58,554 nt of DNA, taken from an uncultured Collinsella sp. Its GTDB lineage: Bacteria > Actinomycetota > Coriobacteriia > Coriobacteriales > Coriobacteriaceae. The notes beneath the pieces were generated by a model, which saw nothing but the letters and a program-made list of their open reading frames with translations, ran no database searches and was not told the DNA's origin. The stretch lies in NCBI GenBank assembly GCA_900542125.1, contig UQMO01000004.1:1-58554 (forward strand), written 5' to 3'. Positions 51,603-58,554 of the stretch are shown in pieces (position 1 is the stretch's first letter; every line of letters begins with the position of its first letter). Position numbers and translations under genes: made by a program.

Positions 51603-52514
51603 TTAAGCACGTACTGTCTGGGCGATGCCAGCCTTGGCGTTTGCGCGTTTGCCGGCGAGTTCGCAAAAAATCGCGCCGCCGATGATAAGCGCGGCGCCCA
51701 TCAGGCGGACCGGTGTTATGGCTTCGCCCAAAAGGACGGCCGAGAACACGACGGCCGAAAGCGGCTCGAGGTAGCCGACGACCGCGACGGTCTGGACGGA
51801 CAGCTTGGCGACGGCACTAAAGTAGAGCAGGCAACCGATGCCGGTGTTGACGACGCCGAGCATGACGACGGCGCGCCAATCAATACTGGCGGCGACGCCG
51901 GCGGACAGGAATGAGGGAGCGCCCTGCGTGATGAGCGTGAGGACCAGCGCGGTCACAAAGGCGGCGCTCACCTGGAGCGTGGAGTTCTCGAGGCCTTCGA
52001 TGTGTGGCGCACCCTTGCTAGCGATGACCATCAGCGCATAGCAAAATGCCGAGGCGATACCGCAGACGATACCCGCAATGGGCATATTGCCGCCTAGACC
52101 TTGTGCTGCAATGAGAAAAGCACCGCAGGCGACGGCGATAAACCCGGCGATTTTGCCGCCGGTCAGTTTTTCACCAAAGATGAGTGGGGAGAGCGCCATG
52201 ACAATGATGGGGCCACAGTAGTACAGCAGCGAGGATACGCCGACGCCGATCGTCTGGTAGGCACGGAACAGAAAAATCCAGCTGGCACCCAGCGCGGCTC
52301 CCGACAGAAGGAGTGCTGCGGCTTCGCGGGGACGAGATGGCGCCTGCAGTTTATGGCGTTGGGTGATGGCAAGGATAGTGACAAGCGAGAGGGCGCCCAA
52401 AAACGTGCGCAGTAGCACGATATCGGAGCTCGGCAGCGCGATGGCAGCGGCGATGATGCCGTTGGAGCCAAACAATAGCAATGCTGCTAAGTACGTAAAC
52501 AGTCCGTTGTCCAT
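51603..52514 (-). CDS. EamA/DMT-family transporter (copy 2)
   Basis: A 303-residue ten-helix exporter with two EamA repeats. The first starts LFTYLAALLLFGSNGIIAAAIALPS; the second ends PLSAVVFSAVLLGEAITPVRLMGAALIIGG, carrying the LGE motif. The positions match EamA copy 1 at 15.5 kb, although identity is modest. Divergent from LysR copy 2 across 118 bp, repeating the same regulator-exporter layout. Substrate unknown. Confidence 0.88.
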   Translation of the reverse strand: MDNGLFTYLAALLLFGSNGIIAAAIALPSSDIVLLRTFLGALSLVTILAITQRHKLQAPSRPREAAALLLSGAALGASWIFLFRAYQTIGVGVSSLLYYCGPIIVMALSPLIFGEKLTGGKIAGFIAVACGAFLIAAQGLGGNMPIAGIVCGIASAFCYALMVIASKGAPHIEGLENSTLQVSAAFVTALVLTLITQGAPSFLSAGVAASIDWRAVVMLGVVNTGIGCLLYFSAVAKLSVQTVAVVGYLEPLSAVVFSAVLLGEAITPVRLMGAALIIGGAIFCELAGKRANAKAGIAQTVRA

Positions 52515-52543
52515 GCGCTTCCGTCCCCTCTATATTCGAGCAT

Positions 52544-52560
52544 GTTCACTATGGGCGAAC
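52544..52560. promoter_or_regulatory. Candidate LysR-type box between EamA and LysR (copy 2)
   Basis: GTTCAC-TATGG-GCGAAC, an inverted repeat with five of six positions matching, in the divergent intergenic region; TATAAT at 52582-52587 is a good -10 for the LysR gene. Confidence 0.4.
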
Positions 52561-52632
52561 TGGCAATAGAAGAAAAGCGAATATAATGCATGGCTAACAT
52601 GACAAAAACTCATGCAAAGGTGGAGGGGTGCC

Positions 52633-53490
52633 GTGGAAACGAATATTCAAAAGATGCAGGTGCTGCTCGAGACCGTGCGCGCCGGCAGTTTTACGCGCGC
52701 CGCCGAGCGGCTGAGCTATTCGCAGTCGGGCGTGAGCCGTATGGTGGCCGATCTTGAGGCCGATTGGGGCTTTAAGGTGCTCGACCGCAGTCGCGAGGGC
52801 GTAGTGCTTTCTGCTGACGGGCGGCAAGTTATGCCGGCGGTCGAGGCGTTATGCGAGGAATTTGTTCGTTTGCAGCGACGGGTGGATGAGATGCGTGGGC
52901 TCATGCGCGGCAAAATCTGCATCGGTACGTTTTCGAGTGTGGCGACCCACGTGCTGCCGCCGGTGATTGCGCGCTTTCGCGCCGATCACCCGGACGTCGA
53001 TTATGAGTTGCTGATGGGTGATTACTCAGAGATTGAACAATGGGTGGCGGAAGGGCGCTGCGATCTGGGCTTTATCCCGCGTGAGCCCCGAGAAAACGGC
53101 ATGACATCGCGGTCTTTGGTACGCGACGAGTTGATGGCAGTAGTGCCGGCAGACTCTTTGCTTGCCACGGCGGAGGTCGTTTCTCTTGTCGATTTAGCCA
53201 ACGAGCAGTTTATTCTGCTAGAACGCGGCACCGATGACGAGATTACGCCGCTGTTCCGTCGGGCGGGACTGACGGTGTGCTCCAAGCTGTCGACCTGGGA
53301 TGACTATGCGATTATGGCCATGGTCGAGGACGGCCTGGGCGTGAGCATTCTTCCCGCGCTCATCTTGCGCCGCTGTCAGTTCGATGTTGCCGTGCGTTCG
53401 CTCGAGGGACATCCCCATCGGCAGATCAATGCGATATATCGCACGGCTGATGTTTCGCTTGCCGCCGCTCGATTCCTTGAATACCTCTAA
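52633..53490 (+). CDS. LysR-family transcriptional regulator (copy 2)
   Basis: A 285-residue LysR protein. HTH: VRAGSFTRAAERLSYSQSGVSRMVADLEADWG. The effector domain IGTFSSVATHVLPPVIARF and the DDYAIMAMVEDGLGVSIL block align with LysR copy 1. I use the GTG start because GGAGGGGTGCC directly precedes it; an in-frame ATG seven codons earlier would place the site inside the gene. It probably controls the divergent EamA exporter. Confidence 0.9.
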   Translation: METNIQKMQVLLETVRAGSFTRAAERLSYSQSGVSRMVADLEADWGFKVLDRSREGVVLSADGRQVMPAVEALCEEFVRLQRRVDEMRGLMRGKICIGTFSSVATHVLPPVIARFRADHPDVDYELLMGDYSEIEQWVAEGRCDLGFIPREPRENGMTSRSLVRDELMAVVPADSLLATAEVVSLVDLANEQFILLERGTDDEITPLFRRAGLTVCSKLSTWDDYAIMAMVEDGLGVSILPALILRRCQFDVAVRSLEGHPHRQINAIYRTADVSLAAARFLEYL

Positions 53491-53549
53491 ACGTGTGCAC
53501 GTCATTGTCTGCTTTGGGCAAATCTCGGAGTTCGGTACGTTTTCTTGTG

Positions 53550-53631
53550 AAATTGAACTTCCCGATAATGCGCCGCGCTATACTGCTGCCTAAATTGAAC
53601 TCAGGTTCAATTCGTGTTCTATAAATTGAAC
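53550..53631 (+). promoter_or_regulatory. AATTGAAC operator array around the promoter of the HTH-aminotransferase gene
   Basis: Three AAATTGAAC copies (53550-53558, 53592-53600, 53623-53631) and one inverted GTTCAATT (53605-53612). The second and inverted copies form AATTGAAC-TCAG-GTTCAATT. A TATACT -10 (53579-53584) sits inside the array, so binding would block transcription; the gene's own HTH is the obvious candidate. Confidence 0.75.
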
Positions 53632-53652
53632 TTTGCCAGCAAGGAGGTTCTA

Positions 53653-55173
53653 GTGGCCCAAGAGACGTTTAGCGATCGCCTGCGACAGGCTATGTCCGAT
53701 CGCGACGTTCGCCAGTCGGACGTGATCCGCGCATCGGAGATGCTCGGCAAAAAACTCGGCAAGAGTCAGATGAGCCAATATGTGAGCGGCAAGACGATCC
53801 CGCGGCGCGATGTGGCTGAGCTGCTCGCCCGTATTTTGGAGGTCGATGTTACCTGGCTGCTTGCCGGCGACGCCGATCAAGGCGAGGCATCATCACCCCG
53901 CAACGATTCCAAACCCGAACCCCATCCCTCAGCTCAAATTGCAAGGAGCACCACCATGCGTACTTTTTCTAAATCCACCAAGCTCGATAACGTCCTGTAT
54001 GACGTGCGCGGTCCCGTCGTCGACGAGGCCGCCCGTATGGAGGACGAGGGCGAGCGCATCCTCAAGCTCAATATCGGCAACCCGGCGCCCTTCGGTTTCC
54101 GCACGCCCGATGAGGTCATCAAGGACATGCGCCAGCAGCTGCCCGACTGCGAAGGCTATTCCAACTCGCGTGGCCTGTTCTCCGCGCGCAAGGCGATCAT
54201 GCAGTATTCGCAGATCAAAGGCCTGCCCAACGTTCAGATGGAGCATATCTACACGGGCAACGGCGTGTCCGAGCTCATTCAGCTTTCGATGAACGCGCTG
54301 CTCGACAATGGCGACGAGATTCTGATCCCCAGCCCCGACTATCCGCTCTGGACGGCGTGCGCTACCCTTGCTGGCGGTCATCCCGTACATTATCTGTGCG
54401 ATGAGCAGGCGGATTGGTATCCCGACCTGGAGGATATGGAGTCCAAGATTACGAGCGCGACCAAAGCCCTCGTCATCATCAACCCCAACAACCCCACGGG
54501 CTCTGTCTATCCGCGCGAGGTGCTCGAGGGCATCGTCGAGATTGCACGCAGGCATCAGCTGATGATCTTTGCCGATGAGATCTACGACCGCCTGTGCATG
54601 GACGGCTACGAGCACGTCTCGATTGCCTCGCTCGCCCCCGATCTGCCCTGTGTCACCTTTAGCGGTCTGTCCAAGTCGCACATGATCGCGGGCTATCGCA
54701 TTGGCTGGATGGTGCTTTCGGGCAACCAGCGCTGCATGAGCGACTTCATCATGGGCATCAACATGCTCTCCAACATGCGCCTGTGCTCCAACGTGCCGGC
54801 TCAGTCGATCGTCCAGACGGCGCTCGGCGGCCATCAGTCCGTTAACGACTACATCCGTCCCGGCGGCCGTGTCTACGAGCAGCGCAACTTTGTGTATGAG
54901 GCGCTCAACAAGATTGACGGCATCTCGGTGGTTAAGCCGCGTGCGGCGTTCTACATCTTCCCCAAGATGGATGTTAAAAAGTTCAACATCACCGATGACG
55001 AGCAGTTTGCCCTCGACCTGCTGCACGAGAAGAAGATTCTGATCACGCGCGGCGGCGGCTTTAACTGGGCCGAGCCCGATCACTTCCGCATCGTGTACCT
55101 GCCACGCATGGAAGTACTCAAAGAGTCCCTCGAAGACCTCGCCGACTTCTTTGACCATTACCGCCAATCGTAG
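53653..55173 (+). CDS. XRE-HTH domain fused to an AlaA-type class I aminotransferase
   Basis: A 506-residue fusion. Residues 8-72 form a Cro/CI-like HTH (RQSDVIRASEMLGKKLGKSQMSQYVSGKTIPRRDVAELLARILEV has the right spacing). A Pro/Ser-rich linker follows (73-101), then a complete AlaA-like aminotransferase: KLDNVLYDVRGPVVDEA, LNIGNPAPFGF, VIINPNNPTGS, DEIYDRL and the PLP lysine in SGLSKSHMIAGYRIGW (Lys341). The GTG start has AAGGAGG five bases before. A second start, ATG at 53956 with AAGGAG seven bases before, would give the enzyme alone, beginning exactly where free AlaA proteins start. The gene may thus make a regulator-enzyme and an enzyme-only product. Reaction inferred: alanine/pyruvate or related transamination. 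Confidence 0.93.
   Translation: MAQETFSDRLRQAMSDRDVRQSDVIRASEMLGKKLGKSQMSQYVSGKTIPRRDVAELLARILEVDVTWLLAGDADQGEASSPRNDSKPEPHPSAQIARSTTMRTFSKSTKLDNVLYDVRGPVVDEAARMEDEGERILKLNIGNPAPFGFRTPDEVIKDMRQQLPDCEGYSNSRGLFSARKAIMQYSQIKGLPNVQMEHIYTGNGVSELIQLSMNALLDNGDEILIPSPDYPLWTACATLAGGHPVHYLCDEQADWYPDLEDMESKITSATKALVIINPNNPTGSVYPREVLEGIVEIARRHQLMIFADEIYDRLCMDGYEHVSIASLAPDLPCVTFSGLSKSHMIAGYRIGWMVLSGNQRCMSDFIMGINMLSNMRLCSNVPAQSIVQTALGGHQSVNDYIRPGGRVYEQRNFVYEALNKIDGISVVKPRAAFYIFPKMDVKKFNITDDEQFALDLLHEKKILITRGGGFNWAEPDHFRIVYLPRMEVLKESLEDLADFFDHYRQS
53943..53958 (+). promoter_or_regulatory. Internal ribosome binding site and ATG inside the fusion gene
   Basis: AAGGAG (53943-53948) then seven bases and ATG (53956-53958), in frame with the fusion. 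The downstream residues match the normal N-terminus of AlaA-type enzymes. Confidence 0.7.
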
Positions 55174-55225
55174 GGGATTAGGTGCCTGCCGCCGCAAGAA
55201 TCGAGGCGTCGCAGGATAGACATAC

Positions 55226-55341
55226 GACAGCGAGCGAGCCGCATTTGCGCCAAGGTGACGTGAAATGAGAGGGCGCTGACCTTCTGGTCGCGCCCTCGAA
55301 ATTGAACGTCAGATTGGCGTGAATGCGGCTCGCGCAGCGTC
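55226..55341. repeat. Long palindromic repeat, copy A
   Basis: About 50-nt arms (55226-55276 and 55290-55341) of roughly 80% complementarity around the loop TGACCTTCTGGTC. It starts 52 bp after the fusion gene. Its right arm recurs in inverted orientation at the window end. Confidence 0.8.
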
Positions 55342-55348
55342 AAGTGGT

Positions 55349-55370
55349 CCGCCGTTCGGTAGAACGGCGG
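55349..55370. terminator. Hairpin at the 3' end of the second deformylase-like gene
   Basis: A perfect 9-bp stem (CCGCCGTTC / GAACGGCGG) with loop GGTA, directly after the minus-strand stop. No T-run in the minus direction. Confidence 0.55.
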
Positions 55371-55372
55371 AA

Positions 55373-55783
55373 CTAAATAACAATCCCGTTGCAGTGGTCG
55401 ATTTCGTGTTGGATGATCTCGGCGGTGTAGCCCGAGAAGTTTTTGATGCGGTGAACGAAGTTCTCGTCCAAATACTCAACCTTAATGCGGCGATAGCGGG
55501 TGCAGGGACGCTCGCCGATCAGCGAGAGGCATCCTTCGCTCGTCTGATAGGCATTGACCTGTTCAAGAATTTGAGGGTTGTACATCAGCAGCGCCCTGTT
55601 GCCGTCCTTTACGCAGATGATGCGTTTGCGCACGCCGATCATGTTGGCGGCGAGCCCCACGCACTCGTGCTCATGTTCGTTGAGCGTATCCAGGAGGTCC
55701 TGCCCGGTCGCGGCGTCGTCGGGTCCCGCGTCTTCGGAAGGAAGGCGCAAAAAGAACTCGGATTTCATGATGGGCTTGATCAT
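55373..55783 (-). CDS. Peptide deformylase-like protein with Met in motif I
   Basis: A 136-residue deformylase-fold protein. Motif I is GLAANMIG (43-50) with Met48 where the oxyanion Gln should be; motif II EGCLS (83-87) and motif III QHEIDH (125-130) are intact. So metal and catalytic Glu remain, while transition-state stabilisation is doubtful. It resembles short Def-like proteins found in anaerobes. ATG follows GAGGAGCCCGCC; the frame extends 72 codons upstream without signal. The pair with the HMIDH protein at 47.5 kb is noteworthy. Confidence 0.88.
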   Translation of the reverse strand: MIKPIMKSEFFLRLPSEDAGPDDAATGQDLLDTLNEHEHECVGLAANMIGVRKRIICVKDGNRALLMYNPQILEQVNAYQTSEGCLSLIGERPCTRYRRIKVEYLDENFVHRIKNFSGYTAEIIQHEIDHCNGIVI

Positions 55784-55988
55784 GGCGGGCTCCTCATGTC
55801 TTATGCTTTCGTGGACTTTTAATAATAGCGCGGAAGGAAAGCTGTGCGTCCGCGTTACAATCTTTCGATGTTGGACCATGTTGCCAGACTCGTCGTGTAC
55901 GGCGTCTGGCGTAAGTCTAGGGCTCATTTTTCGCCCTGGACTGTTCCTCTGGGGCGATGCGACTGTCGTTCCAAGAGGAAGGAAATGC

Positions 55989-57404
55989 ATGGGGAGCAAA
56001 TCTCAGCAACAAGTTCAAGTAACGCCATCGGCCACTGCGGCGCTTCTCGCCGTAATGTATATCGCAGCCTTTGTTGCCGCGTTTAACGAGAACATCATTA
56101 ACGTGGCGTTGCACGACATTATGGCGGCCTTTTCGGTGAGTGCCACCACGGCGCAGTGGCTCGTTTCGGGCTACATGATCGTGACGTCGATCTTTACGGC
56201 CATCATGGCCTTCCTGTCCGGTCGTTTCTCGACGCGCAAGCTGCTGTTTTTCGCATGCGGATGCATGGTCGCCGGCGAAGTCCTGTGCCTGGTCGCTCCG
56301 TCGTTTAGCGTTTTGCTGCCAAGCCGTATTTTGCAGGCTGCAGGATCGGGCATCTTGTTTCCGCTCATGATGAACGTGGTGCTGTCTTGTGCCCCGCGTG
56401 AGAAGCTCGGTCTGTATCTGAGCCTGGGTGGTGCCTGCATTACGCTGGGGCCGGCGTTTGGACCCGTGATCAGCGGTCTTATGTGCACGTTGTTTGGCTG
56501 GAGGGCGGTGTTCGTAGTGCCGCTGGTGGGCGGTATTGCGGTCGCAGCGGCGGGCGTTAAGCTTGTTCAGAATGTCGGAGAGCGTTCGAACACCACGCTT
56601 GATATTCTGTCGGTTGTTTTGCTCGCGGCCGGCATTACGGCATTTGTGTATTCCGTAGGCGAGTTCTCGACCAATCTGATTGCCGGTATCGTGGCGCTGT
56701 TCGCCGCCATTGTGCTGCTCGGCCTGTTTGCCGCCCGTCAGCTCAAGCTCGAACATCCGGTGCTTAACGTGCGTCCCATGGCGAGCGTTCGCTTTTGGCC
56801 TGCGTGCCTGCTTGTGGTGGTGTCGATGATGACGACGTTCTCGATGAGCGTTTTGTTGCCGCTCTATTTTGAGGGCGCATACGGCATGACCGCACTTATT
56901 GCGGGCCTGCTCATTTTGCCGGCGATTGCCTGCAACGCCGTGACCTCGATTGTGGGCGGACGTGTGATGGACGCCCGTGGCGCATGGCCGCTGCTGCCGG
57001 TCGGCTTTGCCCTGATTGCCGTGGGACAGACTGCCATCTCGATGACGGCGGCAAGCATGAACATCGGCGTCGTCGTGGCGCTGACCGTTGTGGTGTATGC
57101 CGGAGTCGGTTTGGTGCTGAGCCCCTCGCAAACGGCCGGCTTGGAGACGCTGCCCGCCGCTGAGCATCCTCACGGAACGGCATTGCTCAACACGTGGAAC
57201 ATGATTGCCGCATCGTTTGGCCCGTCGCTGTTTATCGGCCTGCTCTCGAGTTCTGCGGCGACTGCCGGTGTCGCTGGCGCTGCGACGGACGTTGCCCAGG
57301 CGATTGGATTTGCAGCTGCCGTGCGTGTGGCGGCTGTAATTGCCGTGGTTGGGTTCGCGACGTCGCTGGTGTACGCTCGTCGCGAGTCGCACATGTCGCA
57401 TTAA
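55989..57404 (+). CDS. MFS transporter, EmrB/QacA-like drug exporter
   Basis: A 471-residue transporter with about 14 helices. The start region VMYIAAFVAAFNENIINVALHDI replaces the usual LD-x-TIVNVALP motif with FNENIINVAL, and LSGRFSTRKLLFFACG is motif A. LGLYLSLGGACITLGPAFGPVISGLM is the antiporter motif C region. The ATG follows AGGAAGGAAATGC; the long upstream frame overlaps the deformylase gene and is not coding. Exports drugs or metabolites by H+ antiport; substrate unknown. Confidence 0.9.
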   Translation: MGSKSQQQVQVTPSATAALLAVMYIAAFVAAFNENIINVALHDIMAAFSVSATTAQWLVSGYMIVTSIFTAIMAFLSGRFSTRKLLFFACGCMVAGEVLCLVAPSFSVLLPSRILQAAGSGILFPLMMNVVLSCAPREKLGLYLSLGGACITLGPAFGPVISGLMCTLFGWRAVFVVPLVGGIAVAAAGVKLVQNVGERSNTTLDILSVVLLAAGITAFVYSVGEFSTNLIAGIVALFAAIVLLGLFAARQLKLEHPVLNVRPMASVRFWPACLLVVVSMMTTFSMSVLLPLYFEGAYGMTALIAGLLILPAIACNAVTSIVGGRVMDARGAWPLLPVGFALIAVGQTAISMTAASMNIGVVVALTVVVYAGVGLVLSPSQTAGLETLPAAEHPHGTALLNTWNMIAASFGPSLFIGLLSSSAATAGVAGAATDVAQAIGFAAAVRVAAVIAVVGFATSLVYARRESHMSH

Positions 57405-57556
57405 TGTGTGCACATAGATTCTGCAGCTAGATTGAATGGCGACACCATAAACTAATGGACGTTTTGCCGAGAGGCATGAATGTTTAAAGCGCAAAGAGTG
57501 CGCGACGGGCCCCGCGAATGGGGCGATGATGCCCGAGAGGGCCAAGAAGGAGTCTC

Positions 57557-58468
57557 ATGTCCGAGAACGAAGAGATCATGAACGAGACCGAGAACGAGAC
57601 CATGGCTGCCGAGGTCGAGGCAGTCGAGACCGTGGAGACCGAAGCTGCTGAGGTTGAGGCTGCTGACGAGGTTTCCGCCGAGGAGGAGGCCGAGGTTGTC
57701 GAGGCCGCCGCTGATTACGATGACGAAGAGCTGATGGATAAGATGCAGAAGGCCGCCCGCCTGCTGCGTAGCCGTCGCTTTGCTATTTCCAAGGAGGAGG
57801 AGGCCAAGGCCGAGCGCATGGCGAACATCGAGCGCGCCATCAAGCTTCTTGACCTCAAGCCCAAGATGGAGCAGAAGGAAATGTCCGACCTGCTGGGCAT
57901 GCGCCTCCGTGAGCTCGATGGCCTGATGGCCGAGGCCGAGGCTGCCGATCTGGTCGGCCGCATCGACGACGCCGAGGGCGATATGCGCAAGATCGTCGTC
58001 TTCGCCGCCGAGGATGCCGCTGAGGGCCTGGTCGAGCTTGCCAACAAGAAAGAGAAGCTCCTGCCCGAGCTTTCTTACGAGGAGGCTACCGAGCTGATGG
58101 CCGCTCTCGATAAGGTTATCGCTCCGCTCGTCGCCATGGGCCTGGACGAGGACCGCGGTCCTCGCGGCGGCCGTGACGACCGTGGTGGCCGTGGCGGCGA
58201 CCGTGGCGGTCGCGGCGGCTTTGGCGATCGCGGTGGCCGCGGCGGCGACCGTGGCGGTCGCGGTGGCGATCGCGGTGGCCGCGGCGGCTTTGGTGACCGT
58301 GGCGGCGACCGTGGCGGTCGCGGCGGCTTTGGCGGCAACCGTGGTGGCTATGGCGACCGCGGTGGCAACCGTGGCGGCTTTGGCGGCAACCGTGGTAACG
58401 ACCGCGGCGGTCGCGGTGGCGATCGTGGCGGTCGCAACGGCGGCGGCTTCCGCGGCAATCGTTTTTAG
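57557..58468 (+). CDS. Acidic protein with winged-helix-like core and RGG-repeat tail
   Basis: A 303-residue protein in three parts. Residues 1-58 are almost pure Glu/Ala/Val acidic sequence. Residues 59-200 are helical and include MEQKEMSDLLGMRLREL followed by ADLVGRIDDAEGDMRKIVVF, which resembles a winged helix. Residues 201-303 contain about 20 RGG motifs (RGGDRGGRGGFGDRGG pattern). RGG tails bind RNA and drive condensates in eukaryotes; here that is inference. ATG follows AAGAAGGAGTCTC. It is the last gene in the window, followed by a hairpin and then a repeat. No assigned family that I can name with confidence. Confidence 0.8.
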   Translation: MSENEEIMNETENETMAAEVEAVETVETEAAEVEAADEVSAEEEAEVVEAAADYDDEELMDKMQKAARLLRSRRFAISKEEEAKAERMANIERAIKLLDLKPKMEQKEMSDLLGMRLRELDGLMAEAEAADLVGRIDDAEGDMRKIVVFAAEDAAEGLVELANKKEKLLPELSYEEATELMAALDKVIAPLVAMGLDEDRGPRGGRDDRGGRGGDRGGRGGFGDRGGRGGDRGGRGGDRGGRGGFGDRGGDRGGRGGFGGNRGGYGDRGGNRGGFGGNRGNDRGGRGGDRGGRNGGGFRGNRF

Positions 58469-58495
58469 TTACGGCGTTTTACCAAACGCCGTAAC
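58468..58495 (+). terminator. Hairpin after the RGG protein gene
   Basis: A perfect 12-bp stem (GTTACGGCGTTT / AAACGCCGTAAC) with loop TACC at the stop codon. Confidence 0.65.
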
Positions 58496-58500
58496 AGGCC

Positions 58501-58554
58501 GACGCTGCGCGGGCCGCATTTGGACAATCTGACGTTCAACTTCAAGGGCGCGAC
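58501..58554. repeat. Long palindromic repeat, copy B (cut by window end)
   Basis: Matches the reverse complement of copy A right arm (55287-55341) at about 48 of 55 positions, running to the last base. It probably continues outside the window. Confidence 0.8.

Noticed and set aside
55299..55307. Fifth AAATTGAAC operator site
   Set aside because: It lies inside the palindromic repeat arm, and the other copy reads AAGTTGAAC, so the match is probably chance.
58173..58532. Alternate-frame Ala/Val-rich ORF over the RGG repeat
   Set aside because: It arises from reading the GGC/CGT repeat out of frame and has no ribosome site.

Overview
The window looks like chromosomal DNA of a high-GC, gut-associated Coriobacteriia, most like Collinsella. 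The basis is the GC-rich codon use, strong AAGGAG-type ribosome binding sites, a bile salt hydrolase with a complete active site, UvrA2-like and Orc1-like ATPase genes, and abundant short palindromic intergenic repeats. The genus is my inference from gene content. No rRNA, tRNA, CRISPR array, prophage or full insertion sequence is visible.

Layout. 1-6.3 kb: sensory signalling. A solute-binding-like protein (cut by the window edge) overlaps a hybrid histidine kinase. An FMN-binding oxidase follows, then a second hybrid kinase with two fused solute-binding domains, broken by one extra base in a homopolymer. 6.4-11 kb: a small K+ channel, a LOG-family protein, a CLC channel and a YtrA-type GntR/ABC operon. 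11-24.7 kb: translation, RNA modification and repair genes (prfC, ung, rlmA-like, rsmJ, a TetM-like GTPase) mixed with a VUT transporter, an SDR enzyme, an EamA/LysR pair, a MATE exporter, a GNAT enzyme and an unlisted 47-residue membrane peptide. 24.7-30.4 kb: two related Orc1-type AAA+ ATPases flank a short UvrA2-like protein, then trmL; every gap here holds a hairpin with a GGGACAG-type loop. 30.4-38.3 kb: a COG0523 GTPase, a Spx/ArsC-fold protein lacking its cysteine, a flavoprotein, two large paralogous cyclic-di-GMP proteins and a patatin.

38.3-47.3 kb: a thiamine operon (thiM, a thiamine-binding protein, thiE) controlled by a TPP riboswitch with its own terminator, a HAD phosphatase, a LysR regulator beside a MetE-like methyltransferase, a uracil permease, an esterase and an AzgA-type purine permease. 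47.5-58.5 kb: a peptide-deformylase-like protein missing its catalytic Glu, bile salt hydrolase, Kup, a second EamA/LysR pair, an XRE-HTH domain fused in frame to an AlaA-type aminotransferase behind an array of AATTGAAC sites, a second deformylase-like protein missing a different residue, an MFS exporter, and an acidic protein with an RGG-repeat tail.

The strongest leads are the HTH-aminotransferase fusion with its internal start and operator array, the loop-conserved but stem-variable hairpin family, the three tandem inverted repeats before prfC, the complementary deformylase-like pair, and the bacterial RGG protein.
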